From NCBI GenBank assembly GCA_022695795.1, contig MU404150.1:62001-126000 (forward strand): a DNA stretch of 64,000 bases, read 5' to 3'. Positions 45,801 to 55,230 of the stretch are shown here, piece by piece. The translations under genes were made by a program, and so were the position numbers. The notes under the pieces were generated by a model. It saw nothing but the letters and a program-made list of their open reading frames with translations. It did not search any database and was not told where the DNA came from. The first letter of the stretch is position 1. Each line of letters begins with the position of its first letter. The DNA is from Biscogniauxia marginata. Lineage: Eukaryota; Ascomycota; Sordariomycetes; Xylariales; Xylariaceae.

Positions 45801-46801
45801 GTGAAGGTCTACGGGAACGACCATCAACATGAGTTCAGCTATTGGGTCAACCGAGACACTCCAAAGACTATGGCGTCCGTGGTCTGGAAGTATTGGCGCC
45901 ACCATTTCGGCAAGGGGCCAGTCTATATGGGGATGAAGCAAGTCTGGACTGGCATGAAATACATGGGTGATGGGAAAATTGTTGGCTATCCGGAAAGCAA
46001 CACACAGGAGCTTTCTACGTACCTTAACAACAAACGTATTTTCCAGGGTAGTTTAGGGCCAGAGGGCCTATTTGACGAATCCACCACTCGACAGACTAAT
46101 AAACCTCCAGTTCTCAAAATCGGAATCACGGGTCCTGACTTCAAGCCGACCTACACATTCACTCGTCTCGAGGTGGCGAAGCACATGTTGGAGGTACGTC
46201 AACTCCCTTATTGATATTCCATGTTACTAACATATGTGTAGGCCTTCGCCTCCAATATTCTGGTAGTAAGTACCTGTCTAGTATACAAAGCGAGACTCCT
46301 CACTTTGGTGCTAATAATAATGCGTAGAACGACTGCCAGACCCACACTGGGCTTGTGACCTTCTCTGACCAAGTCCGCATCATCTCACACATCTCCGACG
46401 ATATAAGGCGATTCAAACGCACCGTTGCGAAGGTAGAATCCGGAGGGGACCCAGCCTTCTGGGATGCCCTCGCCTTCGCGGGCTCACTGCTAGAAGAACA
46501 CGCGGCGAGACACCCGGGGGCCAAGAAGCGCATCATCTGCATCACGGACGGCGGGGACGGCGGGGAATCAAAGATAGAGAAGCACACGGGCAACGAGGTC
46601 TGCTACCGCTTCGAATACCACCAAATCGAAGTCGATATTATGTACCTAGGGGCGGAGGAGTACAACAAAGACCTATATAAGGTCATGGATAAGCTTAAAG
46701 GTTACTACTTTAAGCCAAAATCGATTTTCGATTCCCTAGACATCTACGATGCAGAGCCGATCCTATCTCGCATCGTATATGATGAAGAAGACAGTTTTTA
46801 G
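42899..46801 (+). CDS. Large ubiquitin-like / split VWA-domain protein
   Basis: Exons 42899-42976, 43041-46193, 46242-46265 (24 nt) and 46328-46801 join in phase to give 1242 residues. An N-terminal region (about 40-160) has the look of ubiquitin-like folds. A von Willebrand A domain begins at about 615 with the metal-site motif DxSxS (VDCSQSMN, D621), but the rest (TRLEVAKHMLE at ~1067, GLVTFSD at ~1093, ITDGGD with D1159) comes some 440 residues later. Between these parts lie a U-box-like start (IPEHLICPVSRIL, ~804) and a second ubiquitin-like stretch (KYIAFQLVTDRHGALEPT, ~893). No signal peptide or membrane segment, so probably intracellular. U-box plus ubiquitin-like folds would suggest ubiquitin signalling, but the U-box is only partly matched. 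The frame is intact. A decayed relative lies at 58.8-60.0 kb. Confidence 0.8.
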
Positions 46802-47731
46802 GAACCTGCCTAGTATACACACGCAAGTTTAAGAGTCACTTCACCGCTGCCGACGAGGATGTGGACACAGGCTGTGTGAGCAACTGTTCGGGAAAATAGG
46901 GTCATATTTTCTTCAAAGGATTTTCTTAGAAGGGAGAAAGCAAGTGCGGTGTTAAGAGAACTTGCTTGGGGGATACGACGAGAAGAAAAGATTGGTACTG
47001 GAGATGACGACCATGGATGTTTTGTCCCCTTCTGGTGTTACTTCCTAGACTATGCCAGATAGTTAGATGAAATATCAACCCTCTTTCTCGTCGTATGCAA
47101 TATTAGCAAATTTATAAATGTGATAAACAAACGCAATCGGTGGTCGATATCGCGACAGAAGAGGTTGAGTAAAGAAAGGATAGTTTTATATGTGGATTTT
47201 GTGTAGCGTGACTACCATGATAACGGCTTGGTTACAGGATACCTAGTCACGGCAAGTTTTGAAGTGAGGGACCGCTCTGTATGTTTTATTATTAGCGATA
47301 CAAAGTCCCTACTGCTTGCTGACGCCTACGGTGTAATATGCGTCTTGCACCGCAAATTAGGAGAATAGGGGTTAAGTAGAGTAGAATACTGCTATATATT
47401 TTGATGCTTCTTCTTTCTGTGGCCATTTTCCAGTATATATGTCTTTGCCACCCTGTATGCGTTTATGAGGTCTTTTTAGCTGATGATGGCCAGGTGGCAA
47501 GAAGGCGAGCTTTCCTACGTTTTCAACAACGAGTATCAGCATTATAGCGAGTCTTGGAGTCTAGAACGGTCGTTACGTAAATGACGTATTCTGTTGTAGT
47601 AATCAATCTGTATCCGGGACGAGTTATCGCAGCACGAATATACGCTTACTTTCCCATCAGGGAATACCTATAGTTATATGAGACTACGTGCCATCTACCG
47701 GCCGTGAACCTTCAAACGTGGTTGCTTGACT
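46802..47731. other. Gene-free stretch, nothing recognised
   Basis: Lies between the 3' ends of the VWA gene and the interrupted minus-strand gene. No open frame with coding character and no recognised repeat. Confidence 0.35.
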
Positions 47732-48849
47732 TTAGTTAACCTCGCGCTCCCTGTTCGCACGTTCGCTATCCTCACCTCCGATATTATCACTTCCGATATC
47801 CTTAACAGCTTCACTGTGATGAAATATAGGGCCATACGACCCTTGTTACTTGTATCTACATATATAGGAGGGCTTCGTCCCCTATCTGGATTCACCTTGA
47901 ACTAATACACTTGATTCTATCCTCTTATCTTCGTCTTATCTCAACATCCTGTTCCCGACATCTCTAAGTGCATCCGAGATATCACACATGAACTGGTCTT
48001 CGGTCATGTCCTTGAGCTGGGCAAGGTGGAATTCAGCGATGTGTCTAGGGACAAAATCATCCTCTTCGCCGACGTCCTTAAATGGGTGGTTCTCATGTTT
48101 ACGCTCGTGGCCACCGAAGACCTCGAAGGTCTCCTTGTCGAGATCGATGATATACGCCCTGAAGGAGACAACACGTCAGATATCTGTTCATTTATTTTAT
48201 TTATCCCATTTCTTGTACTCGCTAATCTCAGGGATACAGATCTCTGATGACTCACCACTCGCAATTGAAGACATCTGTCGGCCAGCATCTCGTCAGCAGA
48301 AGTTACTTAAGGGTATGCAGCATGATACCGGTAAGGTGTGAGGTATATGTGAGGAAATGTTAGGAGACAAGAGAAGAGTCATTACCATTTGCGAACTTCA
48401 AGTCCAGATTGATTGGGAGCTTGTGCTCGGCATCTGCTGCGGCGATGTGCCCAAGGATCATGGCGCCCGTGTCACGGGACAGCGAGGGGAACTTGTTCGC
48501 TCTGAGATCATCTGAGCCGCGCTGTCTCTGGTCCCGAATGAGCTGTCTCTCGGTCTCGATGGCGGCGTACGCCTCGGCGAGCTCCTCTTCAGTTGGTTGA
48601 TAGGTGTGTGCGAGGCCGGCTCGGAGGTACGCGATGTTCTCGGCAACGTGGAGGACACAGAATATATCTAGCCCTTGACCCCTTGGATATCCATACCACT
48701 GACAATGCTGAGCCACCATCCTGCTCGGTGTGTCAATACAGATCATTGCATTTCTTTTTACCTATTTATATGCTCTCGTGGCTTTGTGGGATCGGGAAGT
48801 CATACCAGGTCTTATTCATCCTGACACAAATCAGACTTTGGGCTCCCAT
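47732..48849 (-). pseudogene. Fungal gene of unknown function, last exon cut by a 130-bp LTR-like element
   Basis: Exons on the minus strand: 48849-48806, 48720-48386, 48274-48256 (19 nt) and from 48158 down. All splice in phase at GT..AG sites. The product begins MGAQSLICVRMNKTWMVAQH, continues CQWYGYPRGQGL and includes SLSRDTGAMILGHIA, FANDVFNCEWAYIIDLDKET, FEVFGGHERKHE and FKDVGEEDDFVPR. It matches the layout of a widespread fungal hypothetical family (CQWDGYP..GQG near the start, EWAYxIDLD..EVYGG near the end). At 47947/47817 the coding frame is broken by the element. A stop within the element (47936) leaves 206 residues, and the former tail (to TAA at 47732, ~28 codons) is stranded on the far side. 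It may still make a shortened protein, so 'pseudogene' is a cautious label. Confidence 0.68.
47817..47946 (+). mobile_element. 130-bp LTR-like miniature element, copy 2, inside a coding exon
   Basis: Begins TGATGAAATATAGGGCCATA and ends CTTATCTCAACA, aligning end to end with the copy at 41988-42119. The flanks CACTG (left) and TCCTG (right) match at only three of five positions, so the target duplication is decayed or absent. Removing the element together with one flank would bring the interrupted reading frame back into phase, which supports insertion into an existing exon. Confidence 0.75.
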
Positions 48850-48962
48850 CTTGACAAATGAGAGTATGAGCTTGTCGTGGGTTACCCGTTGGTCTGAAGG
48901 CTTCTCTGTAGTATTGTAGTTTTTTCTGTTGAAAAAATGGTTTTGGGAGGATTGTCACCGTG

Positions 48963-49181
48963 TGTGACAAGGGCTGCTGGACTTGGAACAACAGTCTAAG
49001 TTCATTTAAGAGGTCCCCAAGGAATTCCATGCCTTTTTATACCTAATATACTTGCCTAGGGCTTACCTCATTTTATATACGTTAGTACTAATAAATCCAA
49101 CATTATTATTTATCTCTAATAACATCTTGTCTCATGACTAACTGGTCTTGGCGGCATCTACAGGTGTTCCTCCGTGTGACA
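48963..49181 (+). mobile_element. Solo-LTR family copy 2 (265-bp family), internally deleted
   Basis: Starts TGTGACAAGGGCTGCTGGAC and ends TCCGTGTGACA. It matches the 54594-54858 copy but lacks the ~45-base part containing TTTCTTTGGTCTCAAGG. No target duplication is visible. It lies 114 bp upstream of the ATG of the gene at 48849 and so could contribute promoter sequence. Confidence 0.75.
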
Positions 49182-49841
49182 CTGTAGCGCAGGTAGTGTC
49201 GATGGCAATTCTCGATTGCCTAGTAGATTGACAAGAATGATGGAGGTGAGGAAAAAGGAAATCTAGAATAATTTCCAGGACCCTTAGCACGGTTAAATAT
49301 CTACAAAACGTTTGCGGTAAGTACTTCTTGGATAGGTACATTGTGTGGCGGTTGCTAAGTTATAATTGAAGGTACAAAGAAGCTTGGAGGGTCTTCTGAC
49401 CTGGCTCTCCATCAATCATCCTTTAGGTATTGAACCTACACTCATTTCCTGACTTATTTTATTCACGAACCGTGGAAGGTTTGAATAAACCAAGGTAAAC
49501 GGAAGCACAGACACAGACACAAAGAAATTACTACTCCTGAAAAAAATACAAGCTATTTAGCGCTGAGAAATATTCAGTAAACATATACTTACCTACAAAC
49601 AGCCCTATTGAAAGATAAAGAATGAAAGGTCGCATAGCGTCAGAATGCATGAGCTATCACTCAAGATGGATATTTGTTCCTCAAGTGATCTTGTTCGATT
49701 AACTACCTATTCCATAAGCGCCAGGCATCGAAGGACACTTGACACATACATCAAAGACGAAAAAAAGGAAAAAAGTGAGGCATAATGCAGCTACCACCTG
49801 TATCATCAGGCAGGGTCTGAAAATCGCCAGAAGATATCTGT
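49182..49841. other. Intergenic region, nothing recognised
   Basis: 3' flank of the chitinase gene. Moderately A/T-rich, no repeat recognised. Confidence 0.35.
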
Positions 49842-51257
49842 CTACAAAGTAGCCAACCCGGTCTGTAGAGCCTTCAAGTAAGTAAGATCGGCCGAGTCTT
49901 CACCCAAGCTCCATGCCACTAGTGCAGCATATATGTTAGCAACCTATTATATGAAATACGTATGGGTTATATCTTATGAGTCATCGATGATGGACAGGGA
50001 TGAGTAGGCATCAGCCAGGGATAATGTAACGGATGAGTGGATCGACTTACTGACGCCTCCCAGGCCACGAGCCTTCACGATCTCCTCGAACTTCTGGGCG
50101 ACGAAGTCGGGGGTGTCCCAGGTCCAGAAATAGCTCTTGGACGCTTCCCAGTACCACTGGCCGCCTTCTTCCGTGTCTGCCTGGCCCTGGGGTAGGACCT
50201 CAGGGTTCTCCTTGAACGTTATTGCCCCAGACACCCCCGCGTCGGTGCCGTCGGGGTTCTCGAGGATAATCGTCTCGCAGCCGATGGGCTCCGTACATTC
50301 CCCTTGCGTCTGGAAGAACTTGGCGTAGAAGGCGAAGCCGAGGTTCATCTTGGCTGCTTCGAAGCCCAGATCTAGGTACTTGTCGACGGTCTTGAGCGAG
50401 GCCTTCACAGAAGTGTGGTGCGTAGTGGTGTTGTCACGTCTTCATCCGTGCATATTTGGTTAGCTAATGATTCATCAAAATCAGTTATAATAAAGTAATT
50501 TCATTACCTGTTCATGAGATCATATGTCATAACCTATAGTCTAGGTTAGTCCTCCTAGATTGCCGTTCCAGCAGCAGAAAGCGGTACTCACATTAATGAC
50601 GTCGACAGCCTCGTTGATGAGAGGCACTTGCTCGGGCGTAAATGCAATCATGTCCCTCTCCAAGCCTGGAACAGCAATAGAGAGCTCCTTGTCGCCGATT
50701 GCAGACTTGATCTCCTTGAGCAGTTGCGCATATCCAGTAATTTCATCAACTTTATCCTGATTGGGAGTTTCCTTGTAGTCAGCCCCGTTGCCACCGGGGT
50801 ACTCCCAGTCAACGTCTATTAAGTTCCGACTCGCTGTCAGTATCTGGTCTCTCTGGTGGAGTTTCCATAGGGGTATTCACATACCAACACAGTCGTACCC
50901 CAGATTCTCTAGAGTAGTAGCGACGCCCTTCGCATAAAGCTTCCGGGACGTCTCGTCCTTCTGGCCTACGGAGAACCCGGCGGTATCACCCCATCCGCCG
51001 ATAGCCATGCACACCTTCACATCATCGGGAAACTGGGAGCGAAGCGTGGCCACGTCTACGAAGGGCGTGTAGGCTTGCGGTGGGTCTGAGTTGAAGAGAG
51101 TAGTGCCTGCGAACGCAGTGACTACATGTGTGATTCCAGTCGTGACGGCCTTGCTAGGCGTCGCCGTATGCCATTGATCATAGTACATGGCAAACCGCGC
51201 AGCAGCGGCGACGTCAGCGGCAAGTGTTGCCGCCGCTATAGTTTGGTGGATATGCAT
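49842..51257 (-). CDS. GH18 chitinase, secreted (five exons)
   Basis: Exons 51257-50885, 50815-50592, 50533-50508 (26 nt), 50439-50051 and 49918-49842 give 362 residues, all junctions GT..AG and in phase. The start is MHIHQTIAAATLAADVAAAA, a signal peptide with cleavage near ARFAMYYDQW. The TIM-barrel landmarks appear in order: AIGGWGDTAGFS (strand 3 SxGG-like), the catalytic DxxDxDxE box DCVDVDWEYPGGNG spanning the first intron (its final Glu is the acid), VMTYDLMNRRD on the tiny third exon, GFAFYAKFF, and the late tryptophan in VMAWSLGEDS. Family members hydrolyse chitin beta-1,4 links. No chitin-binding module is attached. Both the 26-nt exon and the final exon lack long frames and are easily missed. 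A TATATA box lies ~140 bp upstream. Intact. Confidence 0.94.
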
Positions 51258-51394
51258 TGTGGAATGAGACAATGCTCGGTAAGGTGGATATACTCGATAC
51301 CAAGGAAAGGCAGGTAAGTAATAAGTAATTGTTTGAAAGTAGGAATGTGTTTACAGGAGACTTACTCCTCTAGTAGAAAGGGTTAAAGAGGGCG

Positions 51395-51400
51395 TATATA
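51395..51400 (-). promoter_or_regulatory. TATA-like box of the chitinase gene
   Basis: TATATA about 140 bp upstream of the ATG at 51257, followed on the coding side by a purine/pyrimidine-rich leader. Confidence 0.4.
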
Positions 51401-52640
51401 TCTATGCAGGATAAATCCCCAGCCCGGCATTAGACTTTGAAACAATTAATCAAAAATAGCCGCCGACACTTGAAAAAGTAATACCAACCTACATATGTTC
51501 ACATTCCACAGACAGTCTCACATGTCCTACCAACATATACTCACCCCAAACTTCACACGACGGTTACTCCTTGCAACGTTAGTAGAACATAGGAATCACA
51601 TGTATTGTGTGGATGTCACAAGTAAAACTAGTTAGTCGGAAATTTGACCCTTAGCTACAATCCTTTCTATGCCGTAGAGAAAAACCGACTGGATGCTACT
51701 TACCACCTTCCAAATGGATGTCTCACACGTGGCACCCCAGTCGCGATGATCGTCGCCCTGCACGTTTAATTCCCCGTGAATATATACCTACCACCTTGGG
51801 GAATTCTATACTAGCTACATGGTGGGTACTGAATAAATCCCGTACGCTAAGCCTTCCGTAGGCGGGCGGCTTGCGGCTCGGAAGGGAGGGAGGGACAATA
51901 CAGTATCACATGTTGTATACACCCAGAAGCAACGGACGCTGCATTATCTTCCCTGTCGAGTCTACCTCTCTAGTATTGGGGTTGGTGCCGGTGCTCTCTC
52001 TGAATATACACAATGAAACTTAGATAGATTAGCGATCAGGGGTGCATGTCCGAGTGGGTCCCCGCCCCCCTAATGACCGACTATCTATAGCAACGAACTG
52101 CCTTTTCCGGAAAGTCGAAAGTCAAAATCAACGTTACCCCCAGAGTTATTCCCATCAACCTCATGTATGTTAAACTAGTGGACAATTTCAACGTCGCTTG
52201 TGCGCTTATCTGGGAAACTTTGATATTAGTGGTTGAGGCATCTGAAACATTGGGGGGATCTGACCAGGCTCAGGCTCGGGAGCGCCCCTATGGCTCGCTG
52301 CACGCGAGTTTGTAGACGGGTGGCTGCACCATTACCCCCTAAAGGTGACAACAGCGCGTCCGCGATCGTCGGTAACACTTTATCTAAATGTGACATGGAT
52401 GTGCTACGTACATGTGCTCGTGATTCCTATCATGCAGGTTTCTAGGACTCGTTGAGCAAACACGTTTGATAAACCTAAAAGTATAAAATCCACGGTTACC
52501 TAGGTAGTCAACCACATTTCTATGATTGGTTCTACTTAATATGCCCACTTTCGTTTCATGCGGCTCTTTCATATTTTCTGTCTTCTTGTCACAGCAGGTA
52601 CCCTGGCGCAGCCAAATGCCCTGTTACTATGTGAAGCTAT
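51401..52640. other. Gene-free 1.2-kb stretch
   Basis: Normal composition. Short frames only. Presumably includes upstream control DNA of the chitinase gene. Confidence 0.35.
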
Positions 52641-52860
52641 TTAGATGAATACATTGCTATATAATAATGATTTTAAATAAATAAACCAAAAGTTTAATAA
52701 ATAAAACTTTAAAAATTATTTACCTTTATAAATTTTTATTAACAAATCTACTATACGTGAGACACGGATTAATTTAATTATAGGTAGGTATAAATATAAA
52801 TATTCATCGTTTTATATAAAGTTAATAAAAGCGAGGCTTAAAAAAAAGGGGGGGGGTAGG
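52641..52860. repeat. RIP-like AT-rich patch ending in a poly-A/poly-G run
   Basis: Strongly A/T with TAA/TTA words, closing with AAAAAAAAGGGGGGGG at about 52837-52855. It adjoins the truncated left end of solo-LTR copy 3 and may be what is left of the retroelement interior. Confidence 0.5.
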
Positions 52861-52879
52861 GTGGAACGCAACTAGGGTA

Positions 52880-53115
52880 ATTAACTTAATAATTCTCTTT
52901 GGTCTCAAGGGACTTAAGAGTCTAAGTTCATTCATGAGGTCCCCCAGGAATTCTCTGCCCTTTTATACCTAATATGTCTGCCTGGGGCATACCTCATCCT
53001 ATGCACGTTGGTACCATTGAATCCAATATTAGTAGGTACCTATCTATCTCCAATAACATTCTGGCTCATGACCAACTGGCCTTGGCAGCGTCTACAAGTG
53101 TCCCTCCGTGTGACA
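52880..53115 (+). mobile_element. Solo-LTR family copy 3 (265-bp family), 5'-truncated
   Basis: From TAATAATTCTCTTTGGTCTC to CCTCCGTGTGACA it follows the 54594-54858 copy, but the first ~45 bases (TGTGACAAGG...) are missing. It ends 167 bp before the ATG of the BTB gene on the same strand. Confidence 0.75.
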
Positions 53116-53282
53116 GCGAGGCTACTAAGTGGCAAAGCTACATCCATCACCCAGTACCAGTTCATGTGATTAAACTTATGCCGCATCCTTTTCTCTGCCC
53201 AAATTTCCAATCCCAGGTCAACGTCACCTCCACCTCCACAATCAATAACCAACAACGCGCCACCCCAACACTAGAGTACACT

Positions 53283-54255
53283 ATGTCTCAAACACAGCAC
53301 GGATCACCTAAAACTCCTGATGATATGCTACGTCTGTCGGGGAAAAGGTTTGTTAGGCGCATAACAGCCTCGCTGTCTATTCTAATTTGTTCATAGCCTA
53401 CTCGAATCTGGGATGTTCGCCGATGTGACCGTAACTTGCAAGGACAAGACGTGGAAGCTCCATAAGGCGATCATCTGCCCAAGGTCCCCATACTTTCTGA
53501 AGGCGTTTGACGGAAATTTCAACGTGGGTGTTGAACATCGCAACCGTTTTGGGTTCTATTAGCTAACATCAATCAATCCACTTCAAGGAAGCAAAGACCG
53601 GCACTCTGATTCTCCATGATCAAAACCCAAAAGACGTCGACGTGATAATCACGTTTTTATATACTGGCGAAGGTGTGTTCCTTCCTGGTCCTGCAACGGC
53701 GGGTTTGGTGCTGACTATGAATCAGTACCTCCAAACCTACATAAATCATGGGGTCTATGCGAATGGGTTGATTTCCTCAAGTGCAGTGATTTCTTCGGCC
53801 TGGATAGCACAAGCGCCCTAGTTATTTCAGCTATCAAGTCCTTACTTTATCCTCGGGCCAAGGAAATTGTGCAAGCTGGCAAGCGGTCAGAAAGATTGTT
53901 ACGTCTCGGGGATGCCGTCCTAGAAGGCATATTTTACATGGCCGAGTCCGCATACAACACCGGATCTGCGCTTTGTAGCTCTACTCTACAGAAGCCCCTG
54001 TTGGATTTTATGGTCTCTACCAAGTTTTACGCCTGTGCAGACTCGCGTTTCTACGATCGACTCCAGACGATGCCACTATTTGCCACAGCCATCGTTAAGC
54101 ACATGATGCCGACCACAGATCGTAGTGTCGTCGTGCTACGTCAAGATCGTCATGGAAAGTGCACCAAATGTTCGCGAAACTTAGATTTGGCTCTAATTAC
54201 GTTTAGTCAGGGCGAGGTTACTAAAGGCACATGCTGGGATTGTTGCTTCAAGTAG
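53283..54255 (+). CDS. BTB/POZ domain protein (four exons)
   Basis: Exons 53283-53347, 53397-53523, 53588-53672 and 53726-54255 splice in phase to 268 residues. The BTB fold is clear: SLLESGMFADVTVTCKDKTW, KLHKAIICPRSPYFLKAFDG, then TGTLILHDQNPKDVDVIITF and LYTGEV, then the helical part with LCEWVDFLKCSDFFGLDSTS. The C-terminus has four cysteines in CTKCSRNLDLALITFSQGEV plus GTCWDCCFK, suggesting a small zinc site. Fungal BTB-only proteins of this size are common. They dimerise and may act as adaptors, for example to cullin-3, but no partner domain is present. The start MSQTQHGSPKTPDDMLRLSG is followed by an intron at the usual place. Flanked on both sides by solo LTRs of one family. Intact. 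Confidence 0.88.
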
Positions 54256-54588
54256 GTAGATTATACCCAAACTGTCTCCAGAAAGAGACACTTCCTGGTT
54301 AATTGGTAGACTACTATCGCATAGCTTAGATGGCACTCACATCGGATTTCCCGATCATTGCGCGGTATTCAGTTTTGGGCGTTCGGAATGGAAAACTGTC
54401 ACCACAAATATTTGTGCTACCTGCTTAACTTTTGGTGCTAATTGTCATGTCCCAAATAAACTCATTGCAGCCATCCTGGGTATCATATTTTAGGATACTA
54501 CCGTCCAGTTCTACATTAAATGGAACAGTCTCACGTACTCGTCATCACTTATACGTCCTCATACAGTCCCGTTTGTTGAAATATGGGG
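54256..54588. other. 3' flank of the BTB gene
   Basis: Nothing recognised up to the solo LTR. A 15-base string TGTTGAAATATGGGG at about 54575 repeats the start of the 132-bp element, but the rest of that element is not present. Confidence 0.35.
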
Positions 54589-54593
54589 TAAAG

Positions 54594-54858
54594 TGTGACA
54601 AGGGCTATTGGGCTTGGAATAATGATTCAATTTCATCTAATAATTTTCTTTGGTCTCAAGGGACTTGAAAGTCTAAGTTCATTGTAAAGGTCTCCCAGGA
54701 ATTCTCTGCCTTTTTATACCTAATTTGACTACCTGATGGCTTACCTCATCCTATGCATGTTGGTACTTGTGAATCTAACCTTAGTATCTACCCCTAATGA
54801 CTATCCTGCCATATGACTAACTGGTCTCGGCAGTCCTCAGGTGTCCATCCGTGTGACA
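54594..54858 (+). mobile_element. Solo-LTR family copy 4 (265 bp), complete, with TAAAG duplication
   Basis: Starts TGTGACAAGGGCTATTGGGC and ends CATCCGTGTGACA. It is flanked by perfect TAAAG at 54589-54593 and 54859-54863. This is the reference copy of the family, with a complete length of 265 bp and TG..CA ends. It shows little RIP. It has no internal coding sequence, so it is a solo LTR left by recombination or a non-autonomous insertion. Confidence 0.88.
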
Positions 54859-54863
54859 TAAAG

Positions 54864-55230
54864 CCTCCACTATAAGGTATGCTGCGTGAGGCTTTAGTTC
54901 TTACGAATATTTAAAAATATGATTTTTTTTTTTAACTGATGCGGGTTTCCAATAGCTTAATCTTACTAGGGGTTTTGATGTTATGAATTATATACGGGTA
55001 GACGGGGGGGCTTCAGGGGGAGGGGGAGATTATGCGACCTAATTCTCAGGTCTACTCGTTTTAGACATTTCAGGGATAAAAGCAACTTGGACACATTGTA
55101 TCAAAAGGCTTCGTAGTATGGGCTTGGCTAAATAAGAGAAATGTAACAGTGACTTGGTCGTTAAGCCCATTATCCGTGTCCAGTCTAAGGAAATTCTAGC
55201 TACAAGTATATGTGTATACATTGATACATA
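54864..55230. other. Gene-free stretch with G-rich runs
   Basis: Contains a T-run at about 54928 and the G-run cluster at 54996-55026. It is the 3' flank of the alcohol-oxidase-like relic. Confidence 0.4.
54996..55026 (+). other. Potential G-quadruplex motif
   Basis: Four guanine runs in a row (3, 7, 5 and 5 G) with loops of 5, 5 and 1 bases fit the G3+N1-7 rule. There is no known role here. Confidence 0.5.

Noticed and set aside
54575..54589. Fourth copy of the 132-bp element suggested by TGTTGAAATATGGGG
   Set aside because: Only the first 15 bases match; the sequence beyond the solo LTR insertion does not continue the element.
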